64,000 nt of DNA. Source: JBDSZL01 sp039925145 (GTDB taxonomy: Bacteria; Acidobacteriota; Vicinamibacteria; Vicinamibacterales; SCN-69-37). Below, piece after piece: positions 1 to 8,710 of the stretch (its first letter is position 1; each line of letters opens with the position of its first letter). Below the pieces are notes generated by a model. That model was not told the origin of the DNA, searched no databases, and saw only the letters and a list, made by a program, of their open reading frames with translations. A program made the position numbers and the translations under genes. The stretch is taken from contig JBDSZL010000084.1 of the NCBI GenBank assembly GCA_039925145.1, positions 13,471-77,470 on the forward strand. The letters are read 5' to 3'.

Positions 1-2268
1 CGTGAGATCTGGTTCAAGGCTACGGCTGGCAACGAGCGCTTTCACACCTATGTCTTTCAGCAACGTCTCGGCGTGCTGATTGATTGGGGCAAGGTGCTGG
101 GCACCACCGGCCGCGACCAGCGATTCGAGACCTGGGGCCTCATCAACGATCCTGACTGCTGTGCGCCTGGGTCGCCGAACTGTCCCAAGAGGAGCCGCGA
201 CGAGACCTACGGGTTCGACTACTGCCCGGGCGACGATGCGCTGCTGGCCGCAGTGGGGAAGGCCGACTACCGCGACCCGGCCTGCGACTTCGTGGACGCG
301 CCTGTGCCGGGCGGCGGCGCGGAACAACGGCAGAGCGCCTGTGACCTCAGGTTTGGCACGTCGACTGGAGCGCTGGGATTCCGCAAGTTCCCCAACCCGC
401 GCTTTCAGCCGGAGAAGTGGCGGGCGGCCAACGGGTCCTTGGGCTCCTGGGAGGGATACGCAAAGCCGATCGCCGCGACGGGAACCGACGCGCGAGCTAG
501 CCGGCTGATGGATGGGTCGATCGAGCCGCCCTATCTCATCGGCATGGCCTGCGGCGCCTGTCATATTTCGTTCAAGCCGGCCAACCCACCCAAAGATCCT
601 GCACATCCCTCGTGGGAGAACATCGACGGTCTCGTAGGGAACCAGTTCACGCGATCGTCGGAGATTCTGGCATCCGGCATGGCCCGCAACACGCTCGAGT
701 GGCAGGTGTTTGCGCACGCGCGTCCGGGCACGGTCGACACGTCGGCGGTGCCGAACGACCAGATCAGCAATCCCGGCACGATGAACCCGATCATCAATCT
801 GCCGCAGCGGCCCACCTTTGCCGAGCTCGTCACGAAGTGGCGCAAGACCGACAGCTGCGCCGCGGGCGCAGACGCAGACACCTGCTGGTGTGAGCCGGGC
901 CGCGAGAAGAAGTGCTGGGCGCGAAGCACGCAGACTGAACCGGTGCATCACATCCTCAAGGGTGGAGAAGACAGCATCGGCGCGCTCGAGGCGATTCAGC
1001 GTGTCTACTTCAACATCGGATCGTGTTCGGAGCAGTGCTGGGTCAATCACATCACCGACCTCCGCCAGGCCGATCCGGCGCAGCGGGGGTTCGGACAGAC
1101 GCCCTTTGAGATCGGGCAGTGCCGGCGCGATTGCCCGAACTTCCGAGCCGTGGAGGACCGGCTGCCCGATCTGGCCAGCTTCCTCATGAGCTCGCGTCCC
1201 GCCGAGCTCTTTGTCGCGAGGGGACTGCCGAACCGCGAGGCACTGATCGCGCAGCTCGACCGCGAGTTCGCGCCGGCGACCGTGTCGCGCGGCCGCGAGG
1301 TCTTCGTCGAGGCGTGCGCGCGGTGTCACTCGAGTCAGCCCGGCCCGCACGAGGCGATCGATTTCTATGCGACGGTCGACGGACGTCCCGACCTCCGGAA
1401 GGACTTTCTCAGCAGCGAAGTCCCGATTCGCGCGACTGAAGTAGAGACCGAGCGGTCGCGGGCGCTCCATTCCAATCACATGAAAGGGCACGTGTGGGAA
1501 CAGTACGGATCCGAGACGTTACGTACCCGTCCGCAGGTGCCTGACATCGCCGAGCCCAGCGATGGTGGCCGGGGCTATTACCGTCCGGTGTCCCTGCTGA
1601 GCGTCTGGGCGTTCGCACCCTTCATGCACAACAACGCGATTGGCCCCGAGGTGTGCGGCGCGCCGGCCGATCCGGCCGCCAATCTGTACAACAGCCCCTA
1701 TGTGCTGCCTGGAACGTGGCGTCGCATGCCGAGTCCTCCACCGTGCTGGCACTACGACCCGAGCGTCGAGGGGCGCTTCAAGCTCTTCAAGGCGTCCATG
1801 GAGGAGCTGCTGAATCCGAACAAGCGGATGCCGAAAGTCACGCTGATCAACGAACCGATCATCATCGACGGGCCGAACTTCACTGGCGACGAGCGCGGCT
1901 TCAGGCTGCAGGTGCCCGCCGGTATCCCCTCGGCGATTATCGGCAACCTCCGCCATAAGGAATTCGTTCAGGATCTAGTGCTCGCGAAGACCAACGTGGC
2001 GGCACTCAAGGCGAAGTACCGGCCGACGTACGGCGACAAGACGGATGAGATCGCCGCCACGCTGCAGCGGATTCTGCAGGAGCTGACCGTCGGCGTCGCG
2101 AAGGATCCCGAGTCGGTGGTCGCGCGGATCGGAGAGGAATACCTGCCGTTCATCCAGCGGATGTACAGCAACAGCATGGTCGACGTCGAGAACGAGGGAC
2201 ATCCATTCGGCCAGGGCCTGCCGGCCCAGGATAAGCAGGCGCTCATCGCCTTTCTTGCCACGCTCTGA
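1..2268 (+). CDS. RoxA-like di-haem cytochrome c (5' partial)
   Basis: The frame is open from the first base, so the gene starts upstream; the first in-window start (GTG at 73) is internal. Two c-type haem sites are visible: CGACH at nt 550-564 and CARCH at nt 1315-1329. The second lies in a GREVFVEACARCH stretch typical of the cytochrome c peroxidase/MauG superfamily. Size, haem spacing and several cysteine pairs resemble the RoxA/RoxB group, which includes secreted rubber oxygenases; most relatives have no known substrate. The secretion signal would lie outside the window. A membrane-anchored gene follows 14 nt downstream and is probably co-transcribed. The superfamily is secure; the rubber-oxygenase role is only a resemblance. 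Confidence 0.75.
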   Translation, partial: REIWFKATAGNERFHTYVFQQRLGVLIDWGKVLGTTGRDQRFETWGLINDPDCCAPGSPNCPKRSRDETYGFDYCPGDDALLAAVGKADYRDPACDFVDAPVPGGGAEQRQSACDLRFGTSTGALGFRKFPNPRFQPEKWRAANGSLGSWEGYAKPIAATGTDARASRLMDGSIEPPYLIGMACGACHISFKPANPPKDPAHPSWENIDGLVGNQFTRSSEILASGMARNTLEWQVFAHARPGTVDTSAVPNDQISNPGTMNPIINLPQRPTFAELVTKWRKTDSCAAGADADTCWCEPGREKKCWARSTQTEPVHHILKGGEDSIGALEAIQRVYFNIGSCSEQCWVNHITDLRQADPAQRGFGQTPFEIGQCRRDCPNFRAVEDRLPDLASFLMSSRPAELFVARGLPNREALIAQLDREFAPATVSRGREVFVEACARCHSSQPGPHEAIDFYATVDGRPDLRKDFLSSEVPIRATEVETERSRALHSNHMKGHVWEQYGSETLRTRPQVPDIAEPSDGGRGYYRPVSLLSVWAFAPFMHNNAIGPEVCGAPADPAANLYNSPYVLPGTWRRMPSPPPCWHYDPSVEGRFKLFKASMEELLNPNKRMPKVTLINEPIIIDGPNFTGDERGFRLQVPAGIPSAIIGNLRHKEFVQDLVLAKTNVAALKAKYRPTYGDKTDEIAATLQRILQELTVGVAKDPESVVARIGEEYLPFIQRMYSNSMVDVENEGHPFGQGLPAQDKQALIAFLATL

Positions 2269-2282
2269 CGAGGACCCTTCTC

Positions 2283-3146
2283 ATGAGACGACTCACTCTG
2301 CTTCTGGTCATCGTCGTGCTCGTCATCGCCGGTGTGGCGGCCTGGTACTTCCGCAAGCCCCCGCGTCCCACCATACGGTTCGCTGCCGAGAGCCGGCCCG
2401 CCGTGGACTTCGCCAGGCTCGATGCGACCCTGCCGCTGTCAGTCGAGGAGTTGTTGTCGCTCAGCCCAAACCAGTTTGCGTCGATGAGCCAGGAGGAGGT
2501 CGACCAGATCTATGGCCGGCTGACGGCTGGTCCGATTCCAGACGGCGCGTACGACGGAGACCTGATGTTTCCGCGCGGCACGGATGGCGAAACGCGCCTT
2601 GCGGAGATCCTCAACGGGCGCCTGAAGGCGCGGCTGGCGAATGTCGGCGTGCGCAAGCTCGAGTTTCTGGGGCGGACACTGTGGAAGGGCAAGGTCTTCT
2701 ACCGCGACGCACGGCTCTTGCGGAACCGGATAGAGGACCTGGCGATTCTCGCGCCCATCACCGGAGGAAATACAGACGGCATCGAGAAGATCTCCGTACG
2801 CGGCCGCGATGCGTTCCTGCTGTTCCCGGCCAAGCTCTATTGCGGACAGAGCCTGCTCGACGGCCGGCGCGAGTCCGTGATCATCGACTACGCGTTTACC
2901 GACGAGCTGCCAGGCTATCGAGCCCATCCGGACGAGCTCGCCGGGCGCGACGGCCTGCGGGTGCGCGACGAGATCCGGATGGTGCGCCCGGGCTTCTACC
3001 TGGGTCGCGCGTACCTGAATCGGGTGTTCGGTTTGAATTTCACGTTGTACAGCCCTGAGGTCGACATGGCGGGCCGCGCCGATTTCAAGGCCGGCACCGT
3101 CGCGGAGGACTGCTGGGCAGGCACGCAGCAGATCGCCCGCCGATAG
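2283..3146 (+). CDS. Membrane-anchored protein of unknown function next to RoxA-like cytochrome
   Basis: A 287-residue protein that I do not recognise. Residues 1-22 are one hydrophobic segment after MRR, so it is either exported or tethered by its N-terminus with the rest in the periplasm. The body has no cofactor motif; it contains a short acidic, helix-like part (about 45-75) followed by a beta-rich region. It begins 14 nt after the cytochrome stop, which suggests an operon and a role in the same periplasmic process, for example a partner or maturation factor. That role is inferred from position only. Confidence 0.6.
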   Translation: MRRLTLLLVIVVLVIAGVAAWYFRKPPRPTIRFAAESRPAVDFARLDATLPLSVEELLSLSPNQFASMSQEEVDQIYGRLTAGPIPDGAYDGDLMFPRGTDGETRLAEILNGRLKARLANVGVRKLEFLGRTLWKGKVFYRDARLLRNRIEDLAILAPITGGNTDGIEKISVRGRDAFLLFPAKLYCGQSLLDGRRESVIIDYAFTDELPGYRAHPDELAGRDGLRVRDEIRMVRPGFYLGRAYLNRVFGLNFTLYSPEVDMAGRADFKAGTVAEDCWAGTQQIARR

Positions 3147-3198
3147 ATTCGACACACAGCGCGGATCATCTCCGAACGTTCCTCGGCGGCGCGTTATG

Positions 3199-3206
3199 CG
3201 AAGTCG
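3199..3206. repeat. Left target-site duplication of the IS66 element
   Basis: The octamer CGAAGTCG lies directly before the left end of the insertion sequence and recurs directly after its right end at 5564-5571. Eight bases is the duplication size known for the IS66 family. Joining the flanks through one copy restores a malate synthase reading frame that ends in LDFA and TAA. Confidence 0.93.
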
Positions 3207-3262
3207 GTAAGTCCTCGCCGTGGCCCGTCACCGCGATTTGGCGCCGGCGGGGCGTGTGCCGA

Positions 3263-4741
3263 TCAGTCCGTGGGCAGGAGCGCGTCGGGGAGCGTGACGG
3301 TGCCGGGCGCGACGAGCGCGGCCTCGATCGCGCGTAGCAGATATGCCTGCGCGTCCACGCCCACCAGGCGCGCGGTTTCACACAGCGTGTAGCAGAGCGC
3401 GGCGACCTGCGTCCCGCGCAGCGACCGCGAGCCGTAGTGATTCTTGCGGCCGACCACAGGCCCACGCAGCGCGCGCTCGGCGGCATTGTTGTCCAGGTTG
3501 ACCTGGGGATCGGTGACAAAGCGCGTCAAGCCGTCCCACCGCTCGAGCATGTAGCGCACGGCCTTGCCAAACTCGCTCCGGGGCAAGCCGACCTGCACCG
3601 TCGCCCAGTGCCAGATCCGATCGACGACGGGTTGCGAGCGCTCGCGACGGAGCTGCCCCCGCAGCGCCTGCGCGGCCGCGTCTCCGGGAAACGGGCCGGG
3701 CACGAGGCGTTCGATCGCATAGAGCTCGCCGATGAGCGCCGAGATGTCGCCACACGCGACCGGCCACTGGTCGGCGATGTCCCCGTACTTGCGCTTCGTA
3801 TGCGCCCAGCACTGCGCGAGCGTGAAGCCCGGTCCATCGCGGGCGAGCACCTCATACACGGCGAAGCCGTCGGCGACCACCGTGCCGCGATAGCCGCCGA
3901 GCACCTGGCGGCCTTCGTCGGCCGACTTGCCGGGCAAGATGCGATACACCGATGCGGTGGGCGTGCGCACGGTCCAGACGGTCCCCGCGGCGGAGCCCGC
4001 CGAGCCGAGGATCGGCCAGCGCGTCTCGTCCACGTGGATCACCGGCGCGGCCAGCGCCCGCTGCAGCAGCGCCTCGTAGCTCGGCGCCAAGTGCCGGGCC
4101 AGCGCGTTCAGTTGATCCCAGAGCGTCTGCGACGTGACGATCAGGCCCTCGCGCGCCATCATGCGGACCTGCCGTTCGAGCGGCAGATGATCGGCGTACT
4201 TCGCGACGGCCACCCCGACCGCAAACGCGGGCGCATAGCGGCCGCCCGGGATGAGGGCGGCCGGCCCCGGCGCGGTGACCACCGCGCCGTTGCACGCGCA
4301 GCGATACTTCTGCCGATGATGATGCTCGACCTGATAGGTGAGTTTCACCGTCGTGATGCGCTCGGAGGTTTCGTACTGGCCCGTCATCGCGGTCAGCGCG
4401 CCGCCGCAGGCCGGGCAGTCGCGCTGATCGTCGGGCAGCGCGTGGTGCTGTTCCACGATGGGCAGGTCCGGTTGCGCCCGCGGTCCATGACCGGGCGCCG
4501 CCGGCCGCGGCGTCGGCGCGGCCGGCGCGCCGATGTCCCGCGCGAAGACCTGCGCGCGGGCCTGCTCGAGCTGCTGCCGCACGGCGAGTTCCAGTTGTTC
4601 GGGATCGGTGACGCCGCGCAGCCGCGCGAGCTCCGCCGTGAGGTGGACCGTCTTGGCGATCAGGCGCTGATTCTCGCGATCGAGGAGCAGACTGACTTGC
4701 CGCAGCGTGTCGACATCGCGCTCGGTCGTGAGCTCCACCAT
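3263..4741 (-). CDS. tnpC: IS66 transposase TnpC
   Basis: The DDE transposase of the element, 492 residues, the usual size. It has an N-terminal helical region, a zinc-binding part with CPACGG and a later CAC cluster, and a catalytic core with aspartates in VIHVDETRW and VVADGFAVYE and the glutamate in NNAAERALRGPVVGRKN. The family C-terminal region follows. It starts 15 nt after the tnpB stop. Nothing suggests damage, so it should be functional. Confidence 0.95.
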   Translation of the reverse strand: MVELTTERDVDTLRQVSLLLDRENQRLIAKTVHLTAELARLRGVTDPEQLELAVRQQLEQARAQVFARDIGAPAAPTPRPAAPGHGPRAQPDLPIVEQHHALPDDQRDCPACGGALTAMTGQYETSERITTVKLTYQVEHHHRQKYRCACNGAVVTAPGPAALIPGGRYAPAFAVGVAVAKYADHLPLERQVRMMAREGLIVTSQTLWDQLNALARHLAPSYEALLQRALAAPVIHVDETRWPILGSAGSAAGTVWTVRTPTASVYRILPGKSADEGRQVLGGYRGTVVADGFAVYEVLARDGPGFTLAQCWAHTKRKYGDIADQWPVACGDISALIGELYAIERLVPGPFPGDAAAQALRGQLRRERSQPVVDRIWHWATVQVGLPRSEFGKAVRYMLERWDGLTRFVTDPQVNLDNNAAERALRGPVVGRKNHYGSRSLRGTQVAALCYTLCETARLVGVDAQAYLLRAIEAALVAPGTVTLPDALLPTD

Positions 4742-4756
4742 CGCGACCGCATTTGA

Positions 4757-5137
4757 TCATTCGCGGCGATCCGGCGCAAGCGAAAAATGCGTCAGCGCCG
4801 GCGGCGCCAAGGCGACGCGTCCGACGAGCGTGCTCCCGTCAAGAAACAGATCGAGTTCACTGACCGTCAGGGTGAGGGGCGCCTCACCCGACGCCGCCCA
4901 GAGCGACGCAAAGCGGCCGCGCTCGAGCCGCTTCGCGTACACGCAGAGTCCCGTGCCGTCCCAGTGCAGGACTTTGGTGCGAATGCGATCGCGACTCAGA
5001 AACAGATAAACGTCGCCGCTCAACGGATCGCGCTGCAAGCCCTGCGTCACCAGCGCGCACAGACCATCGAAACCCTTGCGCATATCGGTCGGCGTCCCGT
5101 ACGCCAGAACCGAGACGCGACGCCCGTGCCATCTCAT
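4757..5137 (-). CDS. tnpB: IS66 accessory protein TnpB
   Basis: A 126-residue protein with the TnpB signature PTDMRKGFDGL near the N-terminus and the following DPLSGDVYLFLSRDR block. TnpB is needed for IS66 transposition but its biochemical role is not settled. The start at 5137 is chosen because its ATG overlaps the tnpA stop (ATGA), the usual translational coupling in IS66, and because the family begins here; the frame stays open further upstream inside tnpA but that part is not TnpB-like. Confidence 0.93.
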   Translation of the reverse strand: MRWHGRRVSVLAYGTPTDMRKGFDGLCALVTQGLQRDPLSGDVYLFLSRDRIRTKVLHWDGTGLCVYAKRLERGRFASLWAASGEAPLTLTVSELDLFLDGSTLVGRVALAPPALTHFSLAPDRRE

Positions 5138-5490
5138 CGCAGTAATGTCAGCAGACGCGCGGCCGTCTCCACGTCGAGATCTTCGACCCGCACGCCGCGG
5201 GCGTCGAGCACGATCACGAGCCGCGCGGTCGGCACCGGCGGCAGGGGCGTCACCTGGACCGGCACAAACCGCGCGGACCCCGAGGGCCGCTCCGCCCAGC
5301 GGCGCAGGCTCCACGGCGCGACCCCGAGCGCGGCCGCGACAACAGGCAACCGTGCCCCCGCCTCGCGCCGCCTCTGCCAATACCGCACCGCCGCGGCCTG
5401 CAGCGCCGACGAGTACCGACGACGCACACCCGCCCGTCCGCGATTCTCACGCGACGCCGCGGTCCAAAACTGTTTCAGAGCCTGATCCAT
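5134..5490 (-). CDS. tnpA: IS66 accessory protein TnpA
   Basis: A 118-residue protein with an N-terminal helix-turn-helix-like region (about residues 25-70, containing VAAALGVAPWSLRRW) and a C-terminal part ending in the LETAARLLTLL-type helix typical of IS66 orf1 products. It is the first gene of the element and overlaps tnpB by four bases. It probably helps recognise DNA during transposition, as proposed for the family. Confidence 0.88.
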   Translation of the reverse strand: MDQALKQFWTAASRENRGRAGVRRRYSSALQAAAVRYWQRRREAGARLPVVAAALGVAPWSLRRWAERPSGSARFVPVQVTPLPPVPTARLVIVLDARGVRVEDLDVETAARLLTLLR

Positions 5491-5525
5491 GCACGCCTCC
5501 CCGTGCGGACCACTGTGGACCAGCT

Positions 5526-7445
5526 TCAGCCGATTGACCAGACGGGGTGCGGCGAGGACTTACCGAAGTCGAGATTTTCGGTCAGGCGGATCGCGTCGTG
5601 TTCGAATGTTTGCGCATACAGCGCGATTCGTTCCCGAGCGGTTGCGAGGCTCGGCGCCCCGAGTGTGATGTTCAGCAGATCCACGTACCAAGGCAGCTTC
5701 AGGCGCTGAGACACGTAGGTCTCGACAATTTCGCGCGCAATCGGCAGGGTGGTCGTTTTCGAGTCGTCGTGTACGTCGCGGCTGTCGGCCTGCTGCAGCT
5801 TCTCGTACTCTTCGGCGATGAGCCGCACGCAGAGCTCATGCGTGAACGGGTCGCCTGCACGTGCGCCAACGCCACCGTCGTCGCCGGTGATCCGCCCCTG
5901 TTTGTGGACCCATTCCCAGAGGATGCTCAGCCTGATTTCACCCGTCGCCATGTCCTCCATCAGGTAGAGCACATCATCGTTTCCGAACGAGTCGGCCGGC
6001 TTCAGCGCGGCGGCCTGAAAGCCCCGACCAAAGGCGTTGCCGTACTGCATGGCGACGCTGATCAGGTCGCGGGCGCCGCGAATCGTGCGGGGCCCTGGCT
6101 CGAGCAGGAAGAGCGCGTCGGCATCCGAAGCTTCGTAGGTGAGCGGCGGGAACGCGCGACCGAGCTGGTTTGCGGCGCCGACCTTCTCCCAGACAGGTCG
6201 GACAATATGCACCATCTTCCAGTGGGCGACCCATTTGCCGCTGGCGCCCTCCCGCTGTTCCCGCTCGGCGCCGGCCACCGCGCGCGCCATGCCCGCCTCT
6301 ACCCCGGCCGGAGAACCGACGGGGATGTTCGGCTCCATGCCGCCTTGCCAGAGCGCACAGCGTCCGTGTCGATCGGGCGTGTTGACTGCCCGGCGCACGC
6401 GGTCCTCATAGACGCGCATGTAGCCGTAGGTCATGGTGATCGCGTCGATGTTCGGGTTGATCACGGCGGGATCCCACGCCGCGGCATCGGAGACGCTGTT
6501 GATGTAGTCCCAGCGCCCCGTGTTGAATCCGACGAAGTGCGGACCGAGCGCCGCGCGAATTTCCATGAGCTGGAAGGAGGCCTCGACCTGCTCGATCAGG
6601 ACGTAGGTCTTGACCGTGCCACGGCTCAGGCCAAGATGGCGCTCGAGCGCATCGATCATGTCGTTCCACAGGGCGGCTTCCTCGGCCGTCTGGATCTTCG
6701 GCAGATACAGCACGACACTCCGACCCTCCCCGCGAAGCGTCTGGTGGTTGTGCACGACATAAATGGCCAGGTCGACGATCGACGCCGAGAGCTCCGCGCC
6801 ATTGTCGTGGCGCAAATGTCGATCGGCCAGGTGCAGCCCTCGCGCGCGAAAGATGCGGGTCGTGAATGCGAGTTGCGCCCGCCAGTCGTGGACGATGGTC
6901 CGGCCCAGGAACGCGCGGCCCCACTCGTTCATCTCATGTGAGACGGCTTCGGCCGTCCTCAGGAACACATCGGTGCCCGCAAACGCGAGCTTCAGGTTGC
7001 GCTGGTTGTCGAGCGACATGCTGTCGACCTGACCGAGGGCATCTTCGCCGTCGAACATCCAGCCGTCGGCCCCTGAGAGCAGGGCATACGCCACGTTCCT
7101 GATGCTCTCGGGCGTAGCGGCACGGGGCCTTGCGGCGGGCCCGGTACCCTGGATCCACTGGCGGGAGAGATCCGCGGGAATGTCGGCACCTTCGAAGGAT
7201 CCAGCTCTCGCGTCGCGCACGAGCAGTGTGGTGCGCCCAATGGTCGAGTCTGCCGGTAAGAACCCAATCCGCTCACCGTCCCGCTGGCGCCTTGCGCGCC
7301 GTTCGATTCTGGCGCGCATCAGGCCCCGGCGGGCGTCGTCGAACGGAGCGAGCGCCGAGATGGCGTCGAGCGCATCGGTCGTGAGCACGTCTCGATATGT
7401 CTCGAGCAGGTCGCCGCGCACCTGAATACTGCCAGCTGTGTGCAT
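5526..7445 (-). CDS. Malate synthase A-like protein, C-terminus rewritten by IS66
   Basis: A 639-residue member of the malate synthase family, which condenses glyoxylate with acetyl-CoA in the glyoxylate bypass. Recognisable blocks are RARGLHL, the GRWDYI motif, GGMEPNIPV and LMEDMATGEI, which matches the catalytic MEDAATAEI block of malate synthase A with its aspartate kept. The canonical AHPG motif reads AHWK, and the protein is about 100 residues longer than E. coli AceB, so it is a divergent branch. The last 38 bases of the frame belong to the IS66 right end: after LDF the protein now ends in 12 foreign residues (GKSSPHPVWSIG), where the original read Ala-stop. The catalytic barrel is untouched. 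Isocitrate lyase is not in the window. Confidence 0.85.
   Translation of the reverse strand: MHTAGSIQVRGDLLETYRDVLTTDALDAISALAPFDDARRGLMRARIERRARRQRDGERIGFLPADSTIGRTTLLVRDARAGSFEGADIPADLSRQWIQGTGPAARPRAATPESIRNVAYALLSGADGWMFDGEDALGQVDSMSLDNQRNLKLAFAGTDVFLRTAEAVSHEMNEWGRAFLGRTIVHDWRAQLAFTTRIFRARGLHLADRHLRHDNGAELSASIVDLAIYVVHNHQTLRGEGRSVVLYLPKIQTAEEAALWNDMIDALERHLGLSRGTVKTYVLIEQVEASFQLMEIRAALGPHFVGFNTGRWDYINSVSDAAAWDPAVINPNIDAITMTYGYMRVYEDRVRRAVNTPDRHGRCALWQGGMEPNIPVGSPAGVEAGMARAVAGAEREQREGASGKWVAHWKMVHIVRPVWEKVGAANQLGRAFPPLTYEASDADALFLLEPGPRTIRGARDLISVAMQYGNAFGRGFQAAALKPADSFGNDDVLYLMEDMATGEIRLSILWEWVHKQGRITGDDGGVGARAGDPFTHELCVRLIAEEYEKLQQADSRDVHDDSKTTTLPIAREIVETYVSQRLKLPWYVDLLNITLGAPSLATARERIALYAQTFEHDAIRLTENLDFGKSSPHPVWSIG
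5564..5571. repeat. Right target-site duplication of the IS66 element
   Basis: Second copy of CGAAGTCG, directly after the right inverted repeat and still inside the malate synthase frame. It pairs with 3199-3206. Confidence 0.93.
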
Positions 7446-7666
7446 CGTGAGTCCCCCGAACGACGGTGACGATCGCCAAGCGATCCCGCGCGCTGGGCAA
7501 CCAGATACGAGATGTCGGCAACCCTGGCGCGGGCAAGCTGCGGGTTCCCGGCGCCCCTATTCTGACTCGCGGACGGTTCAGGTCCCAACATTGCACTATC
7601 CACGAAGGCTGCCGGCACCCACGACGCAGACATCGGCCGCGCCATCAGACGTCAACGGAAGTTTGC

Positions 7667-7783
7667 GCGGGTCTGAGCACTGCCTACCTGATCGCGAGGG
7701 CTGGGCAATCCGTCATCGTTCTCGAAGACGGGGAGATTGGGAGCGGCGAAACCGGCCGCACAACGGCGCACCTCGTGTACGCG
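7667..7783 (+). pseudogene. Relic of an FAD-dependent oxidoreductase N-terminus
   Basis: In the 359-bp gap between malate synthase and rnhA, 39 codons read AGLSTAYLIARAGQSVIVLE followed by the dinucleotide-fold exit GETGRTTAHL. This is the first beta-alpha-beta unit of DAO-type flavoproteins, in particular the group that often carries a C-terminal Rieske domain. The upstream glycine-rich strand is out of frame and the rest of the protein (over 350 residues) is gone, cut off by the end of rnhA. It is therefore a decayed fragment. The other ~200 bp of the gap show nothing I can identify. Confidence 0.7.
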
Positions 7784-7804
7784 CGATGGGCGGCCACGGG
7801 AATG

Positions 7805-8542
7805 TCACAGGTCGCCAGGCTCGACGCGCCAGTCGCGAAGAATCGCGAGCTCATCGGCTGGGTCCTTGGCCTTCTTGAACCGCGCCCCTGATTGCCCTTT
7901 GACGCGGCGCTCACACTCGGCCCATGTCGCGTGGCGCATCGGTTTGCCGTCGACCACACTCAGGTAGGAGTGCGGCGGCGTCCTGTCTTTGCGCGCCCCG
8001 CTCGGGCTCCTCTTCGGGACGGCCGTGTCGGAGGGAATGTCGAGAATGGCGATGGCGTAGCCGGCGAGATCGCCACGATAGAGCGTGACAGGCTCCTGCC
8101 GAGCCAGGCCATCGGCAATTTCGTCGACACGCTCGTTGCCTGGAATGCCGATGTGGCCGCGCACGTAGTGCCACTCAATGCGGTCCTGGCCGCGCGCGAC
8201 GACCAGCGCATGCATCTGTTCCCACAACTCCCGGTTCTGGACGTCGGCGCCCTCCATCGTCTTCCACCCACGGCGCCGCCACGACCAGATCCACTCGCGA
8301 ATGCCTTTGATGACGTACGTCGAGTCGGTGTGCATGGCGACCGGCCCGTCCACGCTGTCGAGAAACTCCAGCGCCCTGATCGCGCCAGTCAACTCCATCT
8401 TGTTGTTCGTCGTGTGCGCCGCTCTGCCGCCCAGTTCGGTCACCTGGCCCTCGGGCGTGACGATGACGGCGCCCCAGCCGCCCGGGCCTGGATTGCCTTT
8501 CGTGGCCCCGTCGCAGAAGACGACGATCGGTTGTGTGCTCAC
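7805..8542 (-). CDS. rnhA: Ribonuclease HI with C-terminal extension
   Basis: RNase HI removes RNA from RNA-DNA hybrids such as primers and R-loops. The catalytic residues are all present: D11 in FCDGATKGNPGPGGWG, E50 in NNKMEL, D73 in HTDSTYVIKGI, and H130 and D140 in GHIGIPGNERVDEIAD. The domain ends near residue 160. A further ~85 residues follow with SYLSVVDGKPMRHATWAECE, which resembles the short tail of some long RNase HI proteins. A truncated, frameshifted second copy lies at 31679-32082. Confidence 0.95.
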   Translation of the reverse strand: MSTQPIVVFCDGATKGNPGPGGWGAVIVTPEGQVTELGGRAAHTTNNKMELTGAIRALEFLDSVDGPVAMHTDSTYVIKGIREWIWSWRRRGWKTMEGADVQNRELWEQMHALVVARGQDRIEWHYVRGHIGIPGNERVDEIADGLARQEPVTLYRGDLAGYAIAILDIPSDTAVPKRSPSGARKDRTPPHSYLSVVDGKPMRHATWAECERRVKGQSGARFKKAKDPADELAILRDWRVEPGDL

Positions 8543-8565
8543 GCGTGTTCTCCGTGGCTATTCAA

Positions 8566-8682
8566 TCACGATGCGTGATCGGCCAAGAGCAACATCCCAG
8601 CACGACGATTCACGGCGGCGCGAAAGGCGGTCACGGCGTGGGCGTCCCAGCCCATATGAGCCACGCGAAAGAGGTGCGCGGC
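8566..8682 (-). pseudogene. Possible relic of an aminotransferase C-terminus
   Basis: Between rnhA and the YihY gene, a 38-codon segment begins HLFRVAHMGW and ends in a stop. The motif (K/H)(I/L)FR(I/V)(A/G)HMG is the conserved C-terminal motif of class V aminotransferases of the serine-pyruvate/alanine-glyoxylate group. A glycine-rich stretch that would normally precede it lies in a different frame just upstream, consistent with a frameshift. No other part of the enzyme is present. The match is short, so this is tentative. Confidence 0.3.
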
Positions 8683-8710
8683 GCCCCGTTCGCGCCGACC
8701 ACAAGGACGC

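Larger units (their letters stand above)
3207..5563. mobile_element. Complete IS66-family insertion sequence (2357 bp)
   Basis: The element has terminal inverted repeats at 3207-3229 and 5541-5563 that match at 20 of 23 positions and begin GTAAGTCCTCGCCG. It is flanked by 8-bp direct repeats (CGAAGTCG). Inside, on the minus strand, are the three standard genes in order tnpA, tnpB, tnpC, with tnpA and tnpB overlapping by ATGA. All three are intact, and the ends and duplication are undamaged, so the insertion looks recent and possibly still mobile. It has replaced the last codon and stop of the malate synthase gene. Confidence 0.95.

Noticed and set aside
3437..4756. A 439-codon plus-strand frame in the IS66 element
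   Set aside because: Antisense to tnpC; IS66 has all three genes on one strand and no passenger gene is expected here.
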